Positions 24,077 to 31,900 of a stretch of DNA of 64,000 bases are shown in pieces (the first letter of the stretch is position 1; each line of letters opens with the position of its first letter). A program made the translations under genes and the position numbers. Source of the stretch: Clostridium sp. (GTDB taxonomy: Bacteria; Bacillota; Clostridia; TANB77; CAG-508); contig JAHAKD010000006.1 of the NCBI GenBank assembly GCA_018371855.1, positions 62,001-126,000 on the forward strand, written 5' to 3'. The notes beneath the pieces are model-generated. The model saw only the letters and a list, made by a program, of their open reading frames with translations, was not told the origin of the DNA and made no database searches.

Positions 24077-24964
24077 ATGAAAAAAGAAGAGGAAATTTTT
24101 GAACTGTTAAAAACGAATAGAAAATTAGGAATAGAAGAATTATATAAAATTTATTCAAAACTAGTATTTGGTGTTATATATAGTATACTAAAAAATACGG
24201 ATGAAACAGAGGACGTATTGCAAAATGTATTTATTAAGATATTTAAATTAGATAACGAAAAATTACCAACTAAATCACATTTAAGTTGGTTATATTCAGT
24301 TGCAAAAAATGAAACTATTAATTACATAAAAAAATATTCAAAAGAGAAAAACTTTGAGAATTTATACGAGATTTCAGATAATGATACAGAAATAGAAAAA
24401 GTTTTAGATAAGGAATATTTTAATAATTTAATAAAGAATTTACCGCAAAAACAACAAGAAATATTATCTTTAAAAATAGTTAGTAACTTATCCTTTAAAG
24501 AAATAGCAAATATATTGAATATGAAAATTCCAACAGTTCAATGGCATTATTATAAATCATTAAATACTATAAAATTATTATTAGGTAATGTAATAACTAT
24601 TTTTGTGGGTGCATTTTTATATATTAAAACAAAAGGATTAACAGAGAGAAATGAAGTTGAACCAGAAGAAAATGATTTTGTTAAGGAAAAAAATGAAATT
24701 GCAATAGATGAAGAGAAGAGTATAGATGAAAGTTATAGTATAAACCAAAGTACAGAATTAAAAGGAGAAAATAACAGAGCAGACAATTATACAGGAAAAA
24801 ATGACACTATAGAAATTACAACTCAAGCTACAGGAGCAGCAGAAAGTTCAGCAAATAATATAATATCATTTGGTATTATTGTAACAACTATTTTACTTGT
24901 TGTAATCTTTTCGATTTTATTAATAAAAAGACAAATAAAATTAAAAAAGAAATTGTCTAAATAA
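24077..24964 (+). CDS. ECF-type sigma factor with C-terminal membrane segment
   Basis: 295 residues. Sigma region 2 is visible (DETEDVLQNVFIKIFKL near residue 52) and region 4 (LPQKQQEILSLKIVSNLSFK near residue 122, then IANILNMKIPTVQWHYYKSL). Unlike ordinary ECF factors it continues with a hydrophobic stretch (about 170-185), a Glu/Asn/Thr-rich linker and a transmembrane helix (about 262-284) followed by a basic tail. This suggests a membrane-linked sigma factor. The DUF4362 gene downstream is a likely partner or target. Confidence 0.8.
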   Translation: MKKEEEIFELLKTNRKLGIEELYKIYSKLVFGVIYSILKNTDETEDVLQNVFIKIFKLDNEKLPTKSHLSWLYSVAKNETINYIKKYSKEKNFENLYEISDNDTEIEKVLDKEYFNNLIKNLPQKQQEILSLKIVSNLSFKEIANILNMKIPTVQWHYYKSLNTIKLLLGNVITIFVGAFLYIKTKGLTERNEVEPEENDFVKEKNEIAIDEEKSIDESYSINQSTELKGENNRADNYTGKNDTIEITTQATGAAESSANNIISFGIIVTTILLVVIFSILLIKRQIKLKKKLSK

Positions 24965-24985
24965 TAAAAGAGAAAAGGTGATATT

Positions 24986-25895
24986 ATGAAAAAAGTAGTT
25001 TTAGTATTAATATTAATTATTTTGTTATTATTAGCATTGGTTTCTATTATACAAAAAGAAGGGGCAGAGGCAAACGAAATATCTAATGTGGCTCGGAAAT
25101 ATGATAGAAGACAATTCTATAACAATTTCAAATGATAAGGTATACAACTTGGAAAAATTAGATAAATTTATCGAAAATGTAAACAATGTTTTATATGACA
25201 ATGAAATATCATTAAAAGTTAATCTATATACTGTAGAAGGTGATATTGTTACAAAGGAACTAACATATATACCTGTAAAAGAGAATTATGATGAAAATTA
25301 CAAAAATAGAAAATTGATTATTAAAACAGATTATAGTGATGATAGTTATTCATCACAAGAAATTGTGAATGAAGAATATTTGATGCAACCATATAAAATG
25401 GAAAGAAAATTTTTAAAAGAAGAAAATTTGATACAAATTATATTAAAAAGGTCTAATATGTCAAGTGATGTACAAGATGAAGTAGAATTATTTGAATACG
25501 AGTTAAAAAGTACTGATTATATAGAAAACAATCATCTTTATTATGCACAAAGAAAAGATATGGGAGTAGATAAAATAAATTCAGAAGAAAATTTCGATAT
25601 TTATGTGGTTGGTGGAGATGTAACTATTGCAAAGGATAATGAGGAAGCAAAAGATTTTTCAGAAGCAATAGCTACAAAAAATATCTCTATAGATGAAATT
25701 TTGAAACAGGCAGAGATAGATAGTAAATATGGTGTATGCAGAAGAGGTTTTTATTCAGATGGTGGAACTATAGAATATGATTATCAAGAGTATACTTTGA
25801 TTAAGGCTAATACTTTAGCTGGAAATAAAGATTTTATTATTGCACCACCAAATATGATTTGGTCAGAAATTTCAAAAATTGTATATAAATTATAA
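24986..25895 (+). pseudogene. DUF4362-like exported protein, frameshifted
   Basis: An ATG at 24986 with ribosome site AAAAGGTG opens a frame with a clear signal peptide (MKKVVLVLILIILLL) that stops at 25135. A different frame, open from about 25035 to 25895, encodes the mature part: VYNLEKLDKFIENVN and VNLYTVEGDIVTKEL match the DUF4362 pattern of a small exported domain, followed by about 150 more residues. Removing one base between 25035 and 25135 gives a 302-residue protein. The gene follows a membrane-linked sigma factor. Mutation and sequencing error are both possible. Confidence 0.6.
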
Positions 25896-25937
25896 TATAT
25901 TTAAGGATTGCGGTGGAAGTCTTCGGACGACACCTAG

Positions 25938-25973
25938 GAGTAGTAGATACAATATTATCTACTACTCTTTTTT
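25938..25973 (+). terminator. Terminator after the DUF4362 gene
   Basis: GAGTAGTAGATA / TATCTACTACTC 12-bp perfect stem followed by TTTTTT. A small GGTG...CACC hairpin precedes it. Confidence 0.9.
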
Positions 25974-26008
25974 GCTTGAAAAAATAGATAGAGGGAAAGT
26001 AAAGAAAA

Positions 26009-26035
26009 CTTGAGGTCACAATTTGTGACCTCAAG
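26009..26035. repeat. Perfect 13-bp palindrome, likely terminator of the asnB remnant
   Basis: CTTGAGGTCACAA, one T, then TTGTGACCTCAAG. On the minus strand it is followed by TTTTCTTT, so it fits a terminator behind the asnB remnant. It differs from the palindrome inside the ORF6N gene (26628-26654) at four positions that are all pairwise compensated. Read on the + strand it encodes ENLRSQFVTSS, the conserved motif of ORF6N proteins. Confidence 0.75.
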
Positions 26036-26042
26036 CTAAAAA

Positions 26043-26129
26043 CTACATTTTAATCTTAGGCTCATATCTCTCAAGCCACATGTTTACTTGACACAAATAT
26101 GCCATTAATTGTGTCCCTGTCATTGAATG
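26043..26129 (-). pseudogene. Remnant of an asnB 3' end
   Basis: On the minus strand this reads TGTQLMAYLCQVNMWLERY and a tail to KIKM then stop, matching the C-terminus of the intact AsnB at 27336 (TGPQLMAYLCQVNMWLERY...KIEI). About 28 codons survive; upstream similarity fades within a few codons. DNA identity to 27345-27420 is roughly 85 percent by eye. It is a leftover of a second asparagine synthetase gene or of a duplication. Confidence 0.85.
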
Positions 26130-26253
26130 TTAGAAATTAACACGAGGTTATATTGCTAGAGCGAGTAAGAAGATTCAAAAAGTATAAATCTTACAATTTT
26201 ATAAAAATTAATATATTTATTGAGATTACTTAAAATAAATAATAGAAAAATAC

Positions 26254-26282
26254 TTGACAATCACAAACAAATGTTCTAAGAT
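26254..26282 (+). promoter_or_regulatory. Promoter of the ORF6N gene
   Basis: TTGACA at 26254-26259 and TAAGAT at 26277-26282, spacer 17. Confidence 0.6.
26264..26277 (+). promoter_or_regulatory. LexA-type box in the ORF6N promoter
   Basis: CAAACAAATGTTCT matches CGAACRNRYGTTCG at 12 of 14 positions, as good as the recA box of this window (CAAACATACGTTCA), and lies between the -35 and -10 boxes. Confidence 0.65.
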
Positions 26283-26388
26283 GGATAATACAGTAATATC
26301 ATACAAATTGTAATAAATGTAGTAAAAATAGAATAATAAAACATCTAAATATGCTGTTATGAGTTATATTACAAGGAAAGTGATAGTT

Positions 26389-27189
26389 ATGGAAAAAGAG
26401 AATGATAATGGTATTTTAGTAAATAAAGATTCAGATGTAGAAAAATATGAAACAGAAAATATTAAAAATTTAATTTATACAATTAGAGAAAAACAAGTAA
26501 TGTTAGATAGTGATGTTGCTATGTTATACCATTATGAAACAAAATATATTAATTTAGCTGTAAAAAGGAATAAAGAAAGATTTCCAGAGGATTTTTGTTT
26601 TCAATTAACAGAAACTGAAACCGAAAACTTGAGGTTGCAATTTGCAACCTCAAGTTTAGAAAAAGAAAATTATGGTGGAAGAAGAACATTACCATATGTA
26701 TTTACAGAACAGGGGATTGCAATGCTTTCAGGATTACTAAGAAATCATATAGCAATACAAGTGAGTATTAGTATTATGAATGCTTTTGTTGAAATGAGAA
26801 GATTTATAGGAACAAGTGGACAAATCTTTGATGCATATAGTTTAATTATAGATGTTATAAAGAAAGCAAAGCAAAAAATCTTAATTATAGACAATTACAT
26901 AGATGATAGTATTTTGAAAATGTTATCAAAGAAAAATAAAGATGTAGAAGTAGTAATATTAACAACACAGAATAGCAATATAAGAAAATTGGATATTCAA
27001 AAATTTAATAAGCAGTATCCAGTATTAAAATTAGCATATACCAATAAATTTCATGATAGATTTATCATAATAGATAATAAAGAATTATATCATATAGGAG
27101 CATCTTTAAAAGATTTGGGCAAGAAATGCTTTGCAATTTCAAAAATAGATGATCAAGAGTACATAGACAGAATCAGTGAGTATGGGTAA
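26389..27189 (+). CDS. ORF6N-domain protein with PLD-like C-terminus
   Basis: 266 residues. The N-terminal ORF6N domain (phage antirepressor type) is clear: REKQVMLDSDVAMLY, VKRNKERFPEDFCFQLT, then ENLRLQFATSS and GGRRTLPYVFTEQGIAMLSG, up to about residue 140. The C-terminal part (about 150-266) resembles a phospholipase-D-like domain: KILIIDNYIDDSIL, VVILTT, and HDRFIIIDNKELYHIGASLK, an HKD-like motif with Arg in place of Lys. ATG 26389 is preferred over 26359 because AAGGA lies 10 bases before it. Function unknown; such genes occur in phages and islands. A LexA-type box suggests DNA-damage induction. Confidence 0.8.
   Translation: MEKENDNGILVNKDSDVEKYETENIKNLIYTIREKQVMLDSDVAMLYHYETKYINLAVKRNKERFPEDFCFQLTETETENLRLQFATSSLEKENYGGRRTLPYVFTEQGIAMLSGLLRNHIAIQVSISIMNAFVEMRRFIGTSGQIFDAYSLIIDVIKKAKQKILIIDNYIDDSILKMLSKKNKDVEVVILTTQNSNIRKLDIQKFNKQYPVLKLAYTNKFHDRFIIIDNKELYHIGASLKDLGKKCFAISKIDDQEYIDRISEYG
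26625..26657. repeat. 33-base palindrome inside the ORF6N gene
   Basis: Arms AAACTTGAGGTTGCAA and TTGCAACCTCAAGTTT around one T. It lies on the codons for the family motif ENLRLQFATSS and pairs with the sister palindrome at 26009-26035. Confidence 0.85.
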
Positions 27190-27215
27190 GGAAAAGATGC
27201 TAATATACAACAGAA

Positions 27216-27247
27216 AAACCATTTTCGTGATGTTACGAAAATGGTTT
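27216..27247 (-). terminator. Terminator-like hairpin downstream of asnB (distal)
   Basis: AAACCATTTTCGT / ACGAAAATGGTTT. A T run follows on the minus strand only, so it serves asnB. Confidence 0.7.
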
Positions 27248-27264
27248 AAACAATAAAACGAAAA

Positions 27265-27294
27265 TATCATTTTGCTAATATTAGCAAAATGATA
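27265..27294 (-). terminator. Terminator-like perfect palindrome downstream of asnB (proximal)
   Basis: A 30-base perfect palindrome, half-site TATCATTTTGCTAAT. On the minus strand TTTTCGTTTT follows. Confidence 0.7.
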
Positions 27295-27335
27295 CCATAT
27301 GCTTAAAGGTCGCAAATTGCGAACTATAAAACATT

Positions 27336-29183
27336 TTATATCTCAATCTTAGGCTGATACCTCTCAAGCCACATATTAACTTGGCACAAATATGCCATTA
27401 ATTGTGGACCTGTCATCAATTGCCCAAACCAAGGTCTTGTAAAAGCAGAACCATTAGTTTCCAAAATTTCTAAAATATAATCTCTATTTAATAAATTATT
27501 AATAGGAGCATTCTTATCATTCATAATATCTGTAAGCATATCCTTTACAGCTTTTAAATATGTTGGATTATGTGTTTTAGGATAAGGAGATTTTTTCCTA
27601 TCTACAATTTCTGCAGGTAATACATCTTTCATTATATATCTTAATAACCCTTTTTCACGACCTTTATATGCTTTAATTTCCCAAGGAATATTCCAAACGT
27701 ATTCTGCTAATCTATAATCACAGAAAGGAACACGAAGTTCAAAACCATTATACATAGAACATCTATCAGATCTGTCTAATAAAGTTTGCATAAACCAATT
27801 TAATGTCAAATGCGAGATTTTCCTTTTTTCAGCAGTTTCTTTAGAATCAATATCTAAAATTTCTATATCAGATAAACTTTCATTATATCTAAAATCAATG
27901 TAATCTTTTAAATTAATTTTAGAAGCTATATTAGTATTTAAAAGGTATTGTCTTTCAGAAAGCGCAATAGACCAAGGGAAAGTTCCACTATTTAATGCGT
28001 CTTCTCTAAAGAACCAAGGGTATCCACCAAATATTTCATCAGCACATTCACCACTTAAGGATACAGTAGCATATGGTTTAACATTTTTACAGAATAGTAG
28101 CAAAGAAGAGTCAACATCTGCCATACCTGGAGTATCTCGTGCAATCATAGCATCTTCTAAATATTTAGCTAAATCAGGTGTATCTAATACAATTTTTGTG
28201 TGATTAGTTTTATACTTTTCAACCATTAAATTTATATAATAATTATCAGAATTTGGCTGGAAATCACTCTTAACAAAATTTTTATCATTATCTACATAAT
28301 CTACCGAGAATGTATTAAGAGGGGGTAGACCATTTTTATTACAATAGTCACTAGCATATGCAGTAATTATACTAGAATCTAAGCCTCCGGATAAGAATGT
28401 GCAAAGTGGTACATCAGACACTAACTGTCTTTTTATACTATCTTCTAATAAATATTTAACTTTCATACAAGTTTCTTCAAAAGAATCAACATGTGGTTTA
28501 CTTATAAATTTCCAATATCTATGAACAAATAGCCCATATTTATTAAATATCGCAAAATTAGCAGGTTTTAATTCGTATATATCTTTAAATATAGTAGTAC
28601 CTGCAGTATGAGCAGGACCAATTCCAAAAAGTTCACAAATTCCATTCTGGTTAACTACTTTTTCTATTCCAGGAAATTCAAACAAGGCTTTTATTTCAGA
28701 AGCAAAAATTAAATTATCATTATTTAAAGTATAAAATAAAGGTTTAATTCCAAAATGATCTCTTGCCAAAAAAAGTTCTTCTTTTTTCTTGTTCCAAATT
28801 GCAAAAGCAAAAATTCCATTAAGATGTTTAACAACATCATATCCGTAAAAGATAAATGCCTTTAGTAAGACTTCTGTATCAGAAGTTGTGTTAAATTCGA
28901 ATCCATTTTGAATAAGAGTATCTTTTAATTCTTTAGCATTATATATTTGCCCGTTGTAAACAATAGAATATTCATTTTCATCATATGTAGCAAGCATGGG
29001 TTGTTTTCCGCCTACGGGATCTAATACGATTAACCTTTTATGGGCTAAATAAACAGGTGAAGATATATATTTTCCTTCTTCATCAGGACCTCTATTAGTA
29101 AGAGTATTGTTCATTTTATTAAGAATAGAAATTGGATTTTTTATATCTTTTCTATAATTTACAAATCCAACGATTCCACACAT
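27336..29183 (-). CDS. asnB: Asparagine synthetase, glutamine-hydrolysing
   Basis: Converts aspartate to asparagine with glutamine and ATP. 615 residues. Glutaminase domain starts MCGIVGFVNY with the catalytic Cys2, followed by the NRGPDEEG and YNGQIYNAKEL segments; the synthetase domain has the pyrophosphate loop FLSGGLDSSII near residue 265 and SGECADEIFGGYPWF. A palindrome-rich 3' flank separates it from the convergent ORF6N gene. A decayed copy of its last 28 codons sits 1.3 kb further downstream. Confidence 0.96.
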   Translation of the reverse strand: MCGIVGFVNYRKDIKNPISILNKMNNTLTNRGPDEEGKYISSPVYLAHKRLIVLDPVGGKQPMLATYDENEYSIVYNGQIYNAKELKDTLIQNGFEFNTTSDTEVLLKAFIFYGYDVVKHLNGIFAFAIWNKKKEELFLARDHFGIKPLFYTLNNDNLIFASEIKALFEFPGIEKVVNQNGICELFGIGPAHTAGTTIFKDIYELKPANFAIFNKYGLFVHRYWKFISKPHVDSFEETCMKVKYLLEDSIKRQLVSDVPLCTFLSGGLDSSIITAYASDYCNKNGLPPLNTFSVDYVDNDKNFVKSDFQPNSDNYYINLMVEKYKTNHTKIVLDTPDLAKYLEDAMIARDTPGMADVDSSLLLFCKNVKPYATVSLSGECADEIFGGYPWFFREDALNSGTFPWSIALSERQYLLNTNIASKINLKDYIDFRYNESLSDIEILDIDSKETAEKRKISHLTLNWFMQTLLDRSDRCSMYNGFELRVPFCDYRLAEYVWNIPWEIKAYKGREKGLLRYIMKDVLPAEIVDRKKSPYPKTHNPTYLKAVKDMLTDIMNDKNAPINNLLNRDYILEILETNGSAFTRPWFGQLMTGPQLMAYLCQVNMWLERYQPKIEI

Positions 29184-29348
29184 AAAAACACCTCCAAATT
29201 TACATAAATATAAAAAGTAACTTTATGTGTATAAAGAACTTTTACATTAAAATATTGTCTTGTAAATTATATTAAAATCAAAATAAAAAAGTGAAAAAAA
29301 TCGTTATAAAAAAACTACAAAAAAATTCAATATTTTACAAAAAAGTTA

Positions 29349-29377
29349 TTTACAATTGTGGAAATTTTATATACAAT
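29349..29377 (+). promoter_or_regulatory. Promoter of the family 4 glycosyltransferase gene
   Basis: TTTACA at 29349-29354 and TACAAT at 29372-29377, spacer 17, in the 257-base divergent region between asnB and this gene. Confidence 0.6.
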
Positions 29378-29440
29378 ATAGACTAGTACGCGGAGAAATA
29401 AATTACTAAAGAAAATGTATATCGAAAGGGGCTTATGTAA

Positions 29441-30733
29441 ATGAAAATATTAATGCTAACATGGGAATACCCACCAAGAGTAGTAGGAGGAATCGCAAGA
29501 GTAGTGCATGATTTATCTCATAGACTAATAAAAGATGGTCATGAGGTAACAGTAGTTACATATAAGGAAGGAAATGTAGAAGACTTCGAAGATGATAATG
29601 GTGTTAAAGTATATAGAGTAAATAACTATATGATTAATCCAAATAATTTTATAGATTGGATTATGCAATTAAACTTTAACTTAATATCAAAAGCAACAGA
29701 ATTAATAAGTAAAGAAGGCCCATTTGATGTAATACATGCTCATGACTGGTTAGTAGCATATGCAGCAAAAACCTTAAAAGATTCATTCAAAATACCAATT
29801 ATAGCAACAATACATGCAACAGAATCAGGAAGAAATTCTGGAATACATGATGAAGTACAAAGATATATAAATGATACAGAATGGATGTTAACATATGAAG
29901 CAACAGAAGTAATAGTAAATAGTAATTATATGAAAAACGAGTTACAAAGATTATTTGGTTTACCATACGAAAAGATAAATGTCGTACCAAATGGTGTTAA
30001 CTTAAATTTATATAATGGTGTAGAAAGAGATTACGATTTTAGAAGACAATATGCTGCAGATAATGAAAAAATAATTCTTTATGTAGGTAGATTAGTTTAC
30101 GAAAAAGGAATTCAAAATTTAATAGCAGCAATGCCAAAAGTATTAAATGGATATCATGATTCAAAATTAATAATAGCCGGAAAAGGCGGAATGATAGACG
30201 AATTGAGAGATGAAGTCAGAAGATTAGGAATAGAAAATAAGGTGTATTTTACAGGTTACCTAAAATTAAATCAAGTAACTAAAATGTATAAATGCGCAGA
30301 TGTAGCAGTATTCCCAAGTACATATGAACCATTTGGTGTAGTTGCACTAGAAGGAATGCTATCAGGAACACCAGTAGTAGTTTCAGATGTTGGAGGATTA
30401 AACGAAATAGTTCAACATAGAGAAAACGGAATGAAGAGTTATGCTGGTAATCCAAATTCAATTGCAGACTCAATATTAGAGCTATTATATAATCCAGGTT
30501 TATGTGCAGAAGTATCAAGAGCGGCAAAAGCAAAAGTAAAAGCTCAATATAATTGGACAAAAATAGCACAAGATACACATTTCATATATCAAAAAGCAAT
30601 ATGTCAAACAATGGCAGAAAAACAAAGAAGAGAATTAGAACAAGAAAAAGCAAAGAAAACAAAGAAAGCAAAGAATACACAAGGAGAGATTACAAATTTA
30701 CTAAGCTTCAAGAAAAGACATGCATATGCTTAA
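29441..30733 (+). CDS. Glycosyltransferase family 4, glycogen-synthase-like
   Basis: 430 residues, GT-B fold. N-terminal MLTWEYPPRVVGGIARVVHD is the start typical of GlgA-like GT4 enzymes; HAHDWLVAY near residue 101, then the nucleotide-sugar site in the C-terminal half: YVGRLVYEKGIQNLI, FPSTYEPFGVVALEGMLSGT with the E-x7-E pair. The C-terminal 40 residues are Lys-rich. No other glycogen genes are adjacent, so the acceptor is uncertain. The YlbF gene follows 17 bases later. Confidence 0.85.
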   Translation: MKILMLTWEYPPRVVGGIARVVHDLSHRLIKDGHEVTVVTYKEGNVEDFEDDNGVKVYRVNNYMINPNNFIDWIMQLNFNLISKATELISKEGPFDVIHAHDWLVAYAAKTLKDSFKIPIIATIHATESGRNSGIHDEVQRYINDTEWMLTYEATEVIVNSNYMKNELQRLFGLPYEKINVVPNGVNLNLYNGVERDYDFRRQYAADNEKIILYVGRLVYEKGIQNLIAAMPKVLNGYHDSKLIIAGKGGMIDELRDEVRRLGIENKVYFTGYLKLNQVTKMYKCADVAVFPSTYEPFGVVALEGMLSGTPVVVSDVGGLNEIVQHRENGMKSYAGNPNSIADSILELLYNPGLCAEVSRAAKAKVKAQYNWTKIAQDTHFIYQKAICQTMAEKQRRELEQEKAKKTKKAKNTQGEITNLLSFKKRHAYA

Positions 30734-30750
30734 AAATAGGAGGCTAAAAA

Positions 30751-31086
30751 ATGAATATTTATGATACAGCAAATAGATTAGCATCAGAAATAAAACAAAC
30801 AGATGAATATAAAGCATATAAAAATTCAAAACAACAAATAGAATCTAATGCAGAAGTAAAAAGCAAAATCGATGAATTTGATAAACTAAGAGTAGAAGCT
30901 CAAAAAGCAATGCTAAAAGGTGAGTCAAATGCAAATGAATTAAGCGTAAAATTACAGAATTTATATACAGAACTATATCAAAATGAAATTGCAAAAAATT
31001 ATTTAGAAGCTGAAATGAGATTTAGTGTCATGGTAACAGATATAAATAAAATTATAAGCGAAGCAATAAAAGAAGTTATAGGATAA
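30751..31086 (+). CDS. YlbF/YmcA family protein
   Basis: 111-residue all-helical protein of the Com_YlbF family (PF06133). In Bacillus, YlbF, YmcA and YaaT form a complex that affects RNase Y-dependent mRNA maturation, competence and sporulation. Visible signature: ASEIKQTDEYKAYKNSKQQI (about residues 12-31) and KIDEFDKLRVEAQKAMLKGE. Which of the paralogues it represents cannot be told. Notable because rny also lies in this window. Confidence 0.85.
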   Translation: MNIYDTANRLASEIKQTDEYKAYKNSKQQIESNAEVKSKIDEFDKLRVEAQKAMLKGESNANELSVKLQNLYTELYQNEIAKNYLEAEMRFSVMVTDINKIISEAIKEVIG

Positions 31087-31099
31087 AGATAAGGGGGAA

Positions 31100-31128
31100 G
31101 GGATATATTTTAGATATATCCCTATTTT
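31100..31128 (+). terminator. Hairpin between ylbF-like gene and 31134 gene
   Basis: GGGATATAT / ATATATCCC with TTTAG loop, then TATTTTG. It could end transcription of the YlbF gene. A GA-rich AAGGGGGAAG lies directly before the stem. Confidence 0.6.
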
Positions 31129-31133
31129 GTTCT

Positions 31134-31823
31134 ATGGAAAGTTTAATTATTTTTATATTAGTAGTAATTATAATAGTTATTTTAAAGATTATGTTAGGAA
31201 GTAATAAAAAAATAATAATGCAAATAGCAAATAATGAAAAGCTAAATAATATAGTGAAAAAACTTCCAGAAAATATAGATATATGTAAAGATATTCTAAA
31301 AAAATTAAGAAATAATAAAGTAAAAATAGAAGAACAAGAAAATACAAATTGCTTTTATTTTATCGCAACAGATAAAATTATTTTGAATAAAGACAAAAAA
31401 TATTTTACAAGAGTACAAACAATTGCTCATGAATGTATTCATTCAACTCAAAATAAAAAAATATTGTGGTTTAATTATATTTTTGCGAATTTGTTAAATA
31501 TATTTTGGTTAATAATAACAATATTAACTATTACAGGAGTTATAACTCAATATGCACTGTTTAGTGCAATTATATTAATTTGTATAATTGTTTTTTATGT
31601 AATAAGAAGTTACCTAGAAATAGAAGCAATGACTAAAGCAAAATATATTGCAAAAGAATATTTAGAAGAAAATCAAGTAAAAGAAACAGATGAAATAGTA
31701 GAAGAATATGAAAAATTGAATGATGTAGGAATAAAATATACATGTTATAAATTAATATCTTCAAAATTATATTTATTAGCAATTTATACAATAATGGGAT
31801 GTATATTAAATTTTATTAGATAA
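31134..31823 (+). CDS. Membrane protein with HExxH motif
   Basis: 229 residues, putative membrane zinc peptidase. N-terminal transmembrane helix (about 3-20), a soluble region with QTIAHECIHSTQ (HExxH at about residues 100-104), then a hydrophobic hairpin (about 117-162) and a last helix near the C-terminus. The pattern is like small M48-type or related membrane metallopeptidases, but I cannot name the family. The ATG has no ribosome site within the usual distance; a hairpin stands just upstream. Confidence 0.6.
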   Translation: MESLIIFILVVIIIVILKIMLGSNKKIIMQIANNEKLNNIVKKLPENIDICKDILKKLRNNKVKIEEQENTNCFYFIATDKIILNKDKKYFTRVQTIAHECIHSTQNKKILWFNYIFANLLNIFWLIITILTITGVITQYALFSAIILICIIVFYVIRSYLEIEAMTKAKYIAKEYLEENQVKETDEIVEEYEKLNDVGIKYTCYKLISSKLYLLAIYTIMGCILNFIR

Positions 31824-31900
31824 TTATTGTAAACCTCTTTTAAAAAAACGGAAAATGGTATACAATATTGTACAAATTGTATAATATGAGGAGAAAGTGA

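Larger units (their letters stand above)
26130..26388. other. AT-rich gap before the ORF6N gene
   Basis: No gene seen. It holds the promoter and LexA-type box of the ORF6N gene; the first 30 bases may be decayed asnB sequence. Together with 25896-26129 it forms the largest gene-poor stretch of the window. Confidence 0.6.
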
